Origin: Miscanthus floridulus
Taxonomy: Eukaryota; Streptophyta; Magnoliopsida; Poales; Poaceae
Direction of reading: 5' to 3'
DNA: 64,000 bases
Assembly (NCBI RefSeq): GCF_019320115.1
Contig: NC_089586.1
Location: 1,461,388-1,525,387 of the forward strand
Part shown: piece by piece, positions 12,601 to 23,886 of the stretch
Layout: each line of letters begins with the position of its first letter
Position numbering within the stretch: the stretch's first letter is position 1
The notes under the pieces: model-generated
What the model saw: the letters and a program-made list of their open reading frames with translations, nothing else
The model's database searches: none
What the model was told of the DNA's origin: nothing
Program-made: the position numbers and the translations under genes

Positions 12601-13312
12601 ACATAGAATGGTTAGTTAATGAACTAATGTGGCTGTTAATAAAAATCGAATATAAGGACGCACGCTTAGTAATGCTCCTACAGAAGCAATAAACCCACAA
12701 GCCAGATAGCCTTGCATATCCTTGGAGTCTTTTGTTTTCTCCTATCGGGTAAGTCTTGCTGAGTACAATTGAGTACTCAGGGTTTTATTTCCCCCTATTG
12801 CAAGTGACAGGTGGAGGCTAGAGCTGATCTTTGTGTGTGGATTCCTCCTGGTGGGCTCAGAGAGGATTTCCTTTATGCTGTGATCATAGTTTTATTTATA
12901 ACTCTTACTAAATGTTTTTATAAATCAAAAGTTTTATAATCTGTTGTCATAGTTTCTATATCGATGCTACATCATGTCATGACTAGATAAGTATTTCCGC
13001 TGTAATTCTGATAACATGTTTATATTCCGCTGTTAACTTAAATTGTTCATAACTCTAATAATATGATTACATTCCATTGTTGTAACAATAAATATTATAC
13101 TCTGATGTTGTGTTAAAAGTGTAGGAAATGGCTAAGGATGATGTAAGTTTTATTCTCTCATTTATGATCCTGATAGAAAAATATAGATTTTTGGGTTCTC
13201 CCTTGGGGTGTGCCCGATGGGACCATGTAATTTAGTGTTGTCATTCGAGTGCTTAGTGTCTAATGGAAGACGAGCACTCTTGGGAGACATTAGATTAGGC
13301 GGTTCTGCCACA
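9620..13312 (+). repeat. 5' LTR of T1
   Basis: 3693 bp, from TGTAACACC to CTGCCACA. The first 20 bases form an inverted repeat, GTAACACC-TCT-GGTGTTAC. A GC-rich block (about 9990-11870) is followed by an AT-rich block. Compared with LTR2 it lacks about 750 bp at 12503, a deletion with GCT microhomology. ORFs in the GC-rich block are not conserved between LTR copies. Confidence 0.93.
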
Positions 13313-13314
13313 GG

Positions 13315-13326
13315 TGGTATCAGAGC
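13315..13326 (+). promoter_or_regulatory. Primer binding site of T1 (initiator Met tRNA)
   Basis: TGGTATCAGAGC lies two bases after the LTR end. It is complementary to the 3' end of plant initiator methionine tRNA, as in Tekay/Del and many copia elements. Confidence 0.93.
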
Positions 13327-14089
13327 ATAAATGAAGAAATAAAGCTTCAAAAACCTTTTCTAAAATAAAATTTGACAACAAATTCTTTTCAAAGGAATAG
13401 GGCGTTTGTATGCGAAGTTATATAAGTATCCCTATTACTATGGTTATTTATCCAGGATAGATGGCACTCTGTTGACTTAGGTAGGCTTAATCAATTTTTC
13501 TGTAGGTACACTGACCCGAGCATAGTCCAATAGTGTCGACTAGCTACAGGGAGAGAACGATGTGCCAAAAATCTGAGAATGGTTGCCCTATATGTTGACA
13601 ATGGTGGAAGAACGTGTAGGACGTGCATTCATGCATATCCTATTTGTGCATTATTGTACTCATATTGCTTGCAGATACATCCTCCATAGGTGTCACGCGT
13701 GTCGTATTGTGCATGACTGACTCGTTCCTGTTCTTGAGTTATTTTTGGCACTATGGCTTCATGCTCCGCGTTCACCGTGGTTCACACCAGTCATGACCCA
13801 CGTCTCTCCGTACTCTTTTCTACGCTCTTGTCGGACCCTTGCCCTATAGTCGTACTAGTCAGTAATGGTATCGCACGTCGCTCGCCTCAAACGTTTGGAA
13901 TTTGGTCGATTCAGTCATAGTGATCCCATGCAGGAACCCTGGTGGACTGCACTAGGACCACTGAATGCTCCGCCTTTATAAGTAGAGCCTGACTTAGCCA
14001 TTGGTACCACCACTCGGCACACTTTAGCTCGCTTAGCTTTTCCTTTGAGCAAGCTTTTCGCTCAGCCTTCCTTGCAACCACCGCTAGAA
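13327..14089 (+). other. Leader of T1
   Basis: Non-coding stretch between the primer site and the ORF; no gene or clear repeat is seen. Confidence 0.6.
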
Positions 14090-14990
14090 ATGGCAGGAGC
14101 CTAGGTTAGTAGTTATTGCCTGACCATTGAGGGTTTTCCTAGAATCCTGCATGCCACCCTACAAAAGCTCAGAGTTAAAGATCGTCCTGAGTATGAGGGA
14201 TGTGTGTATGAGAAGCAAGGCACCGAGCGGTGTGAGGTTACCGTCTACATCGAGAAGAGTGAAGAGTTCCCCGACCTCACTGAAGCCTAGAGTGTGACCG
14301 CAACTGGGTTTTGCTTCATTGACACCTACCAGGTTGTGACCCGCAAAGCCTTGTGGTACCTTTGCTAGATCTATGAAGAGCCCATTGTCTGTACCCTCAT
14401 GAAGTTCTTTCCACCTTTGGACAAGAATCGGTGGGCATGGAGGACTCGCATGGAGGCTTTGTAAGGGTGGGATGCGCAAGAGGACAGTCCAACCATGGTG
14501 CACTTGACCACGTACCTACTTGCTCTAGATGAGTAGTATGACTGGCAAGCCTCAGAGATGAGGAAGTGTCTCCATTGAGCCAAGGAAGCTGAGATCTTCA
14601 CCCGGATGCTCCAGGTGCAGCTCGCCGAAGCGCATGCCAGTGCTGCAGCCGCTAAGAGCCAGGAGACTGCCATGTCAGAAGCTCTGAAGGAGGCTGAAGA
14701 CCAGCATGTTCATTAGCTGGGTGAGGCCTATCTTGTCACCAGGGCCAAGCAGAGGACACTGGTTGCGGAATAGCAGGATCCCTTGATCTTGGAGGGGATT
14801 CCTATCCACCCATCACAAAGAAGGAGAACCGGTGTTGCAGTGTCGCTAGCACCTCCACCCTTGGAAGTGTCAAAAGTAGAACCCTTGGTTCCTCTCACTT
14901 GGTCATTGCCAAGAGAAGAGGCAGATCCGTAGCCAGGGCTATAGAAGAATCCACCGAGCCCATGAATGAAGACGCATGGTCTAGGGTAGA
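14090..14990 (+). pseudogene. T1 internal ORF of unknown function (about 300 aa, broken)
   Basis: Starting from the ATG at 14090, one frame gives a coherent protein interrupted by about ten stops, mostly TAG. An N-terminal part (segments LTIEGFPRILHATLQKL, RPEYEG, ERCEVTVYIEKSEEFPD) looks folded. A middle with VVTRKALWYLC and MKFFPPLDKNRWAWRTRMEAL follows, and then an Ala/Glu-rich helical, coiled-coil-like segment (LAEAHASAAAAKSQETAMSE) and a Pro-rich tail. There is no zinc knuckle, protease or polymerase motif. I recognise it as similar to unclassified grass retrotransposon proteins, but I cannot name a domain. It occupies the position of gag in T1 and could be a diverged gag-like or captured protein; that is inference. 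Confidence 0.6.
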
Positions 14991-15104
14991 TTAGTTGCCT
15001 TGGGATGCTATACTGGTAGTAGTAGTGCTTTTTGTCGCTGTTCTCTAGTATTGTACTCTTGCCATTGTTGTTCGTCCGTAGTTGCTGGGATCATCCGTCA
15101 TAGG

Positions 15105-15109
15105 GAAGG
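15105..15109. repeat. Target site duplication of X, left copy (GAAGG)
   Basis: GAAGG precedes the X LTR start; the same five bases follow the right LTR at 21861-21865. Confidence 0.95.
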
Positions 15110-15502
15110 TGTCGACAAAAGATGCTCAACAGTCCTCTGAGGGGTATCCCCCGAAGGTAGATTGATCAGTGAAGGTGCGCGTAATCACAAACCAGATGGT
15201 GACACAAGGCGTAGAGACAACGATTTAGACAGGTTCAGGCCGTTTGATCGACGTAATACCCTACGTCCTATATCTTTGGTGTATTGTATGATATGTATGT
15301 TGATGTCGACTAGGGGACCCCTACCTCTCCTTATATACTTTAGAGGGGTATGGTTACAAGGAAAGTATCCTATTTGGTATTATACAATATCTTGCAGTGC
15401 ACGTCAAACAGTGTCGTCCACGCCTTGATCTTGTGGGTTGGGCCACCTCTAATGGTGTGGCCCATGTCTTGTCTTGTGGATACCGGGGGCCATACCTCCA
15501 CA
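15110..15502. repeat. Left LTR of X
   Basis: TG...CA ends. A TATA-like TTATATA at 15331 on the plus strand suggests transcription left to right; nearly identical in layout to 21469-21860. Confidence 0.92.
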
Positions 15503-15859
15503 ACTAGTCCTCGAGCCTGATAGTAGGAGACGCAGTCATGTGGTGTCAGGGTTAGAAGGTAGAAGAAAGGTAGAAGACCGGCTGAGCAGGCAACCAGTTA
15601 ACGGGCGAAGCCCTGAATTGAAAAGCACACATTCACCGTAAGGTGAAGTGTGCCCACTTAGTCCCCAAGCCTGCTAGAAGATGAAGAATGAATCTTGTAG
15701 CAGGGTCAAAGAAAAAGAAGTCTGAAAGCTTGTCGACGTCATCTGACATGCGCGTATCAAGACCCCAAACGTGCTGCCCAAGATCAGCACCCTGATCCGA
15801 ACAGCATGGAGCAGCTTGATAGCACACCGGTGAGGCATAGTAAGGTTCGACAATCAAGG

Positions 15860-17100
15860 TAGTCCTCGATGTTGCTGGCGACATTTGAGCATAGAGGAGT
15901 CCCCAGCATAGCTGGCGATGTCCGAGCGCTAAGGAGTCATCGACATAGCTGGCGATGTTCGAGCCCCGAGGAGTCCCTGGCATAGCTGGCGATGTCCGAG
16001 CACCGAGAAGTCTCTAGCGTAGCTGGCGATGTCCGAGCACCGAAGTAGTTCCCCACGTAGCTGGCGATGTCCGAGCATCGAGGAGCCCCCGACGTAGCTA
16101 GCGATGTCCGAGCACTGAGGAGTCCCCGGCATAGCTGGCGACATCCGAGCACCGAGGAGTCCTCGGCGTAGCTGGCGATGTCCGAGCACTGAGGAGTCCC
16201 CGGCATAGCTAGCGACATCCAAACACCATGGAGTCCTCGGTGTAGCTGGCAATGTCTGAGCACCGAGGAGTCCTCGGCGTAGCGGGCGACGTCTGAGCAC
16301 CGAGGAGTCCCCGGTGTAGCTGGCGATGTCCGAGCACTGAGGAGTCCTCAGCGTAGCTAGCGACATCTGAGCACCAAGGAGTCCCCTACATAGCTAGTGA
16401 TGTCCGAGCATCGAGGAGTTCCCAGAGTAGCTGGCGATGTCCAGGCACCGAAGAGTCCTCGGCGTAGCTGGCGACGTCCAAGCATCGAGGAGTCCCTAGC
16501 GTAGCTGGCGATGTCCAAGCACTAAGGAGTTCCTAGCGTAGCTGGCGATGTCCGAGCACTGAGGAGTCCCTGGTGTAGCTGGCGATATCCACAAGGTGAA
16601 GTGGGGTGAAGTGTGCCCACTTAGTCCCCGAGCACAAAGAATCCAAGCGCCGAGGAGTAACCGACGTAGCTGGCGATGTCCGAGCACCGAGGAGTCCTCG
16701 GCGTAGCTGGCGACATTTGAGCACCAAGGAGTCCCCTGCGTAGCTAGTGATGTCCGAGCATCGAGGAGTTCCCAGAGTAGCTGACGATGTCCAGGCACCG
16801 AAGAGTCCTCAGCGTAGCTGGCGACGTCCGAGCACCGAGGAGTCCCTGGCGTAGCTGGCGATGTCCGAGCACTGAGGAGTTCTCGGCGTAGCTGGCGATG
16901 TCTGAGCACTGAGGAGTCCTTAGTGTAGCTGGCAATATCCGCAAGGTGAAGTGGGGTGAAGTGTGCCCACTTAGTCCCCGAGCACGAAGAATCCAAGCGC
17001 CGAGGAGTAACCGACGTAGTTGGCGATGTCCGAGCACCGAGGAGTCCCCGGCGTATCTGGCGATTCCCGAGCACCGAGGAGCCTCCAGCGTTGCTGGCGA
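15860..17100. repeat. 37-38 bp minisatellite array 1 of X
   Basis: About thirty imperfect units containing TAGCTGGCGATGTCCGAGCA and CGAGGAGTCC. A longer block with AAGTGTGCCCACTTAGTCCC interrupts it at about 16590-16650 and 16940-17000, giving a higher-order pattern. The open frames across it give only repeated peptides. Confidence 0.93.
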
Positions 17101-18907
17101 TGAAGCATGAGCGACGAACAGTCTGGTCAACTGGTTAGCGGTGAAGTGAGCATTGAGTAGAAGCGACCAGCGAACAGTCCGATCAACTGGTCGGCGACGA
17201 AGTCCATGAACCTAGCGGTCCGACTAGTTGATCGATGGAGAAGTCCAAGCACCAGGTGGTCCAATCACCTGGACGATGATCCTACAATACAAATATGTAG
17301 GACGAGTAGTACATGATGTAAAAATACATGAACTCCAAAGAAAAATCAGCAATGGCGATGAAATAGCGTATGTAGCTCGGCGATCAGTTGGTGTGAAATT
17401 GTATTTATATTTAATATAAACCGTCTGACTAGTTAGTGTGTGCTGAGTCTCTAGCCCTAGCTAGCCTGTTAACTATAACACGGAGCCCGTGTGCGTGTAG
17501 GAAGAACAAAGCGTCGCTAAGGAGCCGCTGTCGACCACCCATAACGTAGAGGGCAGACGCTTGTGCACGTGTAGGGAGGAGCTAGAGACTGGACCATCTC
17601 TGGGGACAACCAAGCGTCAACATGACTGTTCGGGGGTTTAGAAAATCGTTTGGAGAGCAAACATAGAGAAAACAACTCGGAGAAACATTATGACGATATA
17701 CGAAGATTGGAGAATATTTAGAAAAATATTAAAGTGTGACTTAGCTTTAGACAGAACATCTGGCCGGAGGCGTATGGCGTTATCTAGTCAGCGTTGACAA
17801 AATTGTCCGGCCCTCGAGCTTTCCAAACTGTCATTATGGCGACGGTCGTGGTTGGCACGCTGTCGTTCTTCACGGCGATCATCATTGCGACGTGGTAGGT
17901 GGTCGGAGTCAGTAGTCCGGGCGACATCGTCCTTATGTTACTGGTCGGTGACATGGGCAGCTCGCTTAGCGGCTCACTTGACGTCTCGGACGGTTCATTT
18001 GATAGCTCAGACAGGTAAGCGGAGTCGTAGGCGAACGAGCGTGGAGCCTGACGAAGTCAATCTATGTGGCCGGGGAGGTGGGACATGTCCGACCGAGATA
18101 AGGCGTAGTGCTAAGAGCTTCCTTGTAAGTCTGGCGTACGTGAAAGCTAGCTTGCGTGGCAATGTAGATCGGATGTGGCCTTCTGCTTGCTTGCATCATC
18201 TTGCATGCCTTTTTTGATCTTGCTCTTTCCTTGTTGGCTTGTGGTCAGCAGCGTTTGGTGCCACCGTCGCCTCGTGGAGACGTGATGATGAAGAATGCCG
18301 GGCGGGGTGTCTTCCTTGAGCGAAGATCGACTTGTCGGAAAATTAATCCGTGCCTGTAGACGTGCTGTCATGCATGCTTGTCGCGTGCATGCATATCCAC
18401 CTGCAACTTCTAATATCTTAGATTAATTTAGCTAACTTGATAGCTCGTATGTACTTCCTTGGCCCGATCGGATCTCGCCGTCTCATGGAGACAGGGCACC
18501 ATCTTGGAAATCCGATGTGGTGATCTGCATGATAGGTACTGTTGCTTTTGCTAAAATCCATCGTGCGACACATGGTAGACCTTCTGGCTTTGTTGTAGAA
18601 TCAGATCTGGCCCAGCAGATCGATCAGGTGTCGGCGTGGAACTATCCCGCTGGACGCTGGTGACCCTAGATTGACCCCTCGTCTTCTCGTACGATAGAGT
18701 ACCGCCACGAATTGCTTCGGGATGTCATGTTGACGACAGGAGCAGTGACCGAGTTGTGGACGAGGATCACCGCAGGAGCGACGATGGTGACAATGTTGTC
18801 GCGCACGATGTTAAACGCCGCCACCGAATCATTGCAGATGTTATTGATGTTGATGTCCATCTGGCTCGTTATGGGATCAAACGCACACCTCTACCTAGCG
18901 CGTCAAC
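17101..18907. other. Interior 1 of X, non-coding
   Basis: Homologous to 19979-21468 for the first 0.7 kb and the last 60 bases, diverging between. No protein domain or RNA gene is recognised. Confidence 0.6.
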
Positions 18908-19078
18908 TGTTGATAAACAGTGGGTATCCGGGGTCAAACAGTATTCTATTTGGTACTATATAATATCTTGCGGTGCACGTCAAACAGTGCCGTACACGTC
19001 TTGATCTTGTGGGCTGGACCACCTCTGAGGGTGTGACTCATGTCTTGTCTTGTAGATACTGGGGGCCATACCCCCACA
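18908..19078. repeat. Middle, internally deleted LTR of X
   Basis: Begins TGTTGATAAACAG and ends CATACCCCCACA. It matches the ends of the outer LTRs but lacks about 220 internal bases. The flanks match too: CCTACCTAGCGCG on its left as before 21469, and CTAGTC..CGAGCCTG on its right as after 15502. Confidence 0.88.
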
Positions 19079-19424
19079 GCTAGTCTCCGAGCCTGACAAT
19101 ATGTGATGTAGTCATGTGGTGTCAGGGTTAGAAAGGTAGAAGACCGGCTAAGCAGGCAACCAGTCCACGGGCGGAGCCTTGAATTGAAAAGCGCACATTC
19201 ACTGCAAGGTGAAGTGTGCCCACTTAGTCCCCGAGCCTGCTAGAAGATGAAGAATGAATCTTGTAGCAGGGTTAAAGAAAAAGAAGTCTGAAAACTTGTC
19301 GACGTCGTCTGACATGCACGTATCAAGACCCCAAACGTGCTGCCCAAGATCAATACCCTAATCCAAACAGAATGGAGCAGCTTGATAGCACACCGATGAG
19401 GCGTAGCAAGATCCGACCATCAAG

Positions 19425-19990
19425 GTAGTCCACGGCGTAGCTGGCGACGTCCGAGCACCGAGGAGTCCCCGGCATAGCTAGCGATGTTCGAGCGCCAAGG
19501 AGTCCCGACGTAGCTGGCGATGTCCGAGCCCCGAGGAGTCCCCAGCGTCGCTGGCGATGTTCGAGCACCGAGGAGTCTCCGGCATAGCTGGCGATGTTCG
19601 AGCACCGAGTAGTCTCCGGTGTAGCTGGCGATGTCCGAGCACCGCCGAGTCCCCGGCGTAGCTGGTGAGGTCCGAGCACCGAGGAGTCCCCGGCGTAGCT
19701 AGCGACGTCCGAGCACCGAGGAGTCCCCGACATAGCTGGCGATGTCCGAGCACTGAGGAGTCCCTGGCATAGCTGGCGATGTCCAAGCACCAAGGAGTCC
19801 CGGGCGTAGCTGACGATGTCCACAAGGTGAAGTGGGGTGAAGTGTGCCCACTTAGTCCCCGAGCATGAAGAATCCGAGCGCTGAGGAGTAATCGACATAG
19901 CTGGCGATGTCCGAGCACCGAGGAGTCCCCGACATATCTAGTGATGTCCGAGCACCGAGGAGCCTCCGGCGTTGCTGGCGATGAAGCACG
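19425..19990. repeat. 37-38 bp minisatellite array 2 of X
   Basis: Same unit family as 15860-17100, about fourteen units, again with the AAGTGTGCCCACTTAGTCCC block near 19835-19865. Confidence 0.92.
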
Positions 19991-21468
19991 AGCGACGAAC
20001 AGTCTGGTCAACTGGTTCATGGTGAAGTGAGCATTGAGTAGAAGCGACTGACGAACAGTCCAATGAACTGATCGGCGACGAAGTCCATGAACCTAGCGGT
20101 CCGACTAGTTGATCGGTGGAGAAGTCAGAGCACTAGGTGGTCCGATCACCTAGACGATGATCCTGCAATAGAAATATATAGGACGGGTAGTACATGATAT
20201 AAAAATACATGAACTCCTAAGAAAAATCAGCAATGGCGATGAAATAGCGTATGTAGCTCGGCGATCAGTTGGTGTGAAGATGTATTTATATTTAATATAC
20301 ACCGCCCGACTAGTTAGTGTGCAGCTAAGTCTTCAGCTCTAGCTAACCCGTTAACCATAACGCAGAGCGCGGAGCCCGTGTGCGTGTAGGAAGAACAAAG
20401 CGTCGTTAAGGAGCCGCTGCCGACCACCCATAACGCAGAGGGCATACTCTTGTGCACGTGTAGGGAGAAGCCAGGACCGTCTCTGGAGACAACCAAGCAT
20501 CAACATGACTGTTCGGGGGTTCAAAAAATCGTTTGGAGAGCAAACATGGAGAAAATAGCTCGGAGAAACATTATGGAGATATACGAAGATGGGAGAATAT
20601 TTAGAAGAATATTAAAGCGTGACTTAGCTGTAGACAGAAAGTCTGGTCGGTGGCGTATGGCGTTATCTGGTCAGCATTGACGGTGAGCACCTGGTGGGCG
20701 GTGAGTTGTTGGTGAAGGCGACCTCGGAGGTGGTTCTGAGATCGGATTTGCAATTGCAGGTGTTGGTGTGGTCGGTGCAGAATCGTGATGTAGCCTGACG
20801 GAGTCCACTCACCTAGTGGCAGCATGTATGTTACCCTTATGTGTTGACGTCTGGTCATGAATGAGTAGTAGGCGATCGATTGTTTCGGGTTTGGGAGCCC
20901 CCGAACATCCACTTAGTCATCGTCCCAAGTAGGAGGTTGTTGATGAAGTAAACCAATCGACCGACAGGCACGTCGAGCACTTGGAACGATGATCCTTCTT
21001 GGTTTGTTTGCTGACAGATGGCATCTTGTTGTCTGAGCATTTAGGCCAAGTTTGGGTGTGTAGCATGTTGTGCATGCATGCACACATATATGCTAGTTGC
21101 CCCTTGATTATATTAAATAACTTCCAAGGCCTATACACGCTTCTTGTTTACTTGTAATCAGAGGAACGTCTTGATCGACGAAACCTTGACTTGGAAATTC
21201 CAGTGTCGATGCCGTGTTAGAGATGGAGGCGGCGTTGTAGTCCGACTTATGCTCTAATTTTGATACTTGGGCTTTAGATCGGATCTGGTTTGTTGGAGAC
21301 ATGAAGTCCCATCGTAGGCTGCTGGAAAGTCATCGTTGCCATGATGTCGAGCCCATCAGGTTGCTCACGCCGTTGTGGAAAATCAAGTTGCCACGAACGG
21401 CGTTGATCTTGAGGTCCCATCTGGTTCGTCATGGATCAGCACGCACAACGCCTACCTAGCGCGCTAAT
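19991..21468. other. Interior 2 of X, non-coding
   Basis: Parallels interior 1 at both ends. No recognisable protein or RNA gene. Confidence 0.6.
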
Positions 21469-21860
21469 TGTCAACAAAGATGCTCGGCAGTCCTCCGAGG
21501 GGTATCGCACGAAGGTAGATTGATCGGTGGAGGTGCGCGTAATCAAGAACCGGATGGTGACACAAGGCGCAGAGACAACGATTTAGACAGGTTCAGGCCG
21601 TCTGATCGACGTAATACCCTACGTCCTGTGTCTTTGGTGTATTGTATGATATGTATGTTGATATCGACTAGGGGACCCCTGCCTCTCCTTATATACTCTA
21701 GAGGGGTAGGATTACAAGGAAAGTATCATATTTGGTGCTATACAATATCTTACGGTGCACGTCAAACAGTGTCGTGGACGCCTTGATCTTGTGGGCTAGG
21801 CCACCTCTGATGGTGTGGCCCATGTCTTGTCTTGTGGATATTGGGGGCCATACCCCCATA
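21469..21860. repeat. Right LTR of X
   Basis: TGTCAACAAAG to CATACCCCCATA; TATA-like TTATATAC at 21689. The following GAAGG is the target duplication. Confidence 0.92.
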
Positions 21861-21865
21861 GAAGG

Positions 21866-23540
21866 TGAATGTTGTGTCGTGAATGGGAGCCTGAATGCCT
21901 GTACGTTGTACCCATATAAGACTGTTCGGAATATGCATTTTGTTTATTTCACTATCTTTATTACGTCCATCTACCCTTAAGTTGCGTGAGATGTGCTTAG
22001 AGTTTTCAAAGACGATGTTAATTGGGTTACAAGAGAAGCTACCACTCAGATACCAGCAGATCAGCCATGATTGGAGAACATTGGACACTGTATCGACTAA
22101 TTGTGGATGTCCCAGCAGAACACTTGAATCTCTTTAAACCAAATCTATCGTTGGATTTGAATTCCTTGTCCCTTGTTGTGAAGGGAACCCTTGTTGTTGG
22201 AATCTTCCCTTGCAATACTCCTCTTATTCTGTGGTCTATGACCCCACCGCTTTCATGGCATGTGAGTTAATAATAGTTGCCTGGTTAATAGCTTATGGTG
22301 CCGCGATGAAACCGAGGGCTCCCTGTAGAACAGCTATCACATGGTGACGCTGCTCGGCATGCGCTGGTATCGAGGTTGTTGACCAAGTACCTTTACCAAG
22401 TTACACCATCGTACCACTTTTGCTACAAAATATTCTCCTTGAAAATACTTAGGTGTTCAAATGGGAAATCCACAACGGGTTGATACAATAGTGTTCTATC
22501 AAAGAAAGCAAGAGAATGTGGTTTTGGAGAAAGAACATAGAACATGGTCTTAGTCTGCATGAAAGATGGATGTGGTCAAGGAAGCAAAAGAAAAAGAAGA
22601 GTAGTAAGGAAGGTAGCAGCAGGTGGTTGGGAGTAATTGTAGAAGCCTGAGTGGATATTATGTCCCAAGCCCTATGTTTAGTTGACCGCACTACACCTGC
22701 CGGATTGTTTCGCTGCATGCCCTACGGACGCCGTCTGTGTCGGGCCCTCTAGCTCCCCATTCTTGCATGGCCACAGCATCGTGCCGCACTCGCCGTCCTT
22801 GTGCATTGTGCGCTTTTCCTTTTCCTAGCGTCCGGTCGGCTCTCGACTCTCACACCTCATCCCTCGTACCGGACCCCCTTCCCCTTTCTCTTTTTCTCCT
22901 TTTGGGAACATGGCCGCCCACATGCCTGCCTTGTTGACCAGACCCCCCTCTCCTTTGCTCGCTCACACAGGAAGCGCACCATGTCCGACCTTATCTCCAC
23001 AGCATGAATCGTCTATGTATCCCATCCCTGCCACATCTACTTCCGGTGTGTTGCGCCCCACCTCCGTTCGCCGCTATAAGATACCCTTGGTCCTTGCTCT
23101 TCTTCTTCATCCCCATCCCCTTGAACCCAAAGCAGAGCTATGAGATCCCGTCACCATTGTGGAGCTAGGTTCGTCCGTCTAAGGTGATGGTATAATCTAA
23201 GAAGAAAGGATCTGGTTTTGTCAAAGAAGTTTAAGTCCATCGTTGGTTAGTTCGATCTTAGGGTTCACGATGTTTAACTTCTTAGTCGACTATTTTTTTA
23301 TCTGCTGGACCTACGTCATGATTTGGATAATCATCTTCCAACTGTTTCTCCATTGTTCTCGTCTATCTCGACTTCTAGATTAAGTCTCGGTTGTATTAGG
23401 TTGCTCTTAGCAATGTATTCCTAATCCCAGAGTGGTCTAGCATTTGAAGTCGTGTAATCTTCCAAGTGATCCCTGATCTATGAAATGTAATCATGTTTCC
23501 CCTCTTTTGGTTCTTGCTTCGAATCTCGAGACAAGATTCT
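21866..23540 (+). other. 3' interior of T1
   Basis: Continues T1 after element X. No pol motif is found. A TATA-like stretch at about 23074 (GCTATAAGATACC) followed by a pyrimidine-rich stretch looks like a gene start and could be a captured promoter or first exon, but no product can be named. Confidence 0.45.
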
Positions 23541-23556
23541 TTTAAGGGGGGTTGGT
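23541..23556 (+). promoter_or_regulatory. Polypurine tract of T1
   Basis: TTTAAGGGGGGTTGGT directly precedes the right LTR, as in Del/Tekay elements. Confidence 0.85.
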
Positions 23557-23850
23557 TGTAACACCTTTGGTGTTACGAGCTCGTTTAGCACCACGACTTA
23601 GGCCTAAGAAATTTTTTCGAAATGAGTTTCTCGGATTTTTGATTTAAAATGTACTTACCATGATAAGGGAATCGTGTGTGACTTAGTTTTGTGGACTTGA
23701 ATCAATGCCAAGTTAAATTGCTCAGTATGTAAAGATATTTAGGAATGTCCGATAATGATTCTAGCAAGTAAATGACGAATGGTTTGTTCTATTAGATTAA
23801 GCATCAAAAGCAACTTTTATAAATAAAATAAAATCCATTAATAAATAGAA

Positions 23851-23886
<36 letters not shown>

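Larger units (their letters stand above)
15110..21860. mobile_element. Small non-coding LTR element X, tandem form with three LTR copies, nested in T1
   Basis: Outer LTRs of 393 and 392 bp (15110-15502, 21469-21860) start TGTCGACAAA/TGTCAACAAA and end CCTCCACA/CCCCCATA. A third, internally deleted LTR lies at 18908-19078, so the structure is LTR-interior-LTR-interior-LTR. The two interiors (15503-18907 and 19079-21468) are homologous in their first and last parts. GAAGG flanks the outer ends. No protein domain is present; primer binding site and polypurine tract are not obvious, so it is a non-autonomous element of uncertain superfamily. Confidence 0.87.

Noticed and set aside
15929..17130. 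Repetitive minus-strand ORFs encoding DIASYAGDSSVLGHRQLRR-like repeats (also 19350-20020)
   Set aside because: They follow from the 37-38 bp minisatellite being open in several frames; frames swap as units change length, so there is no stable protein.
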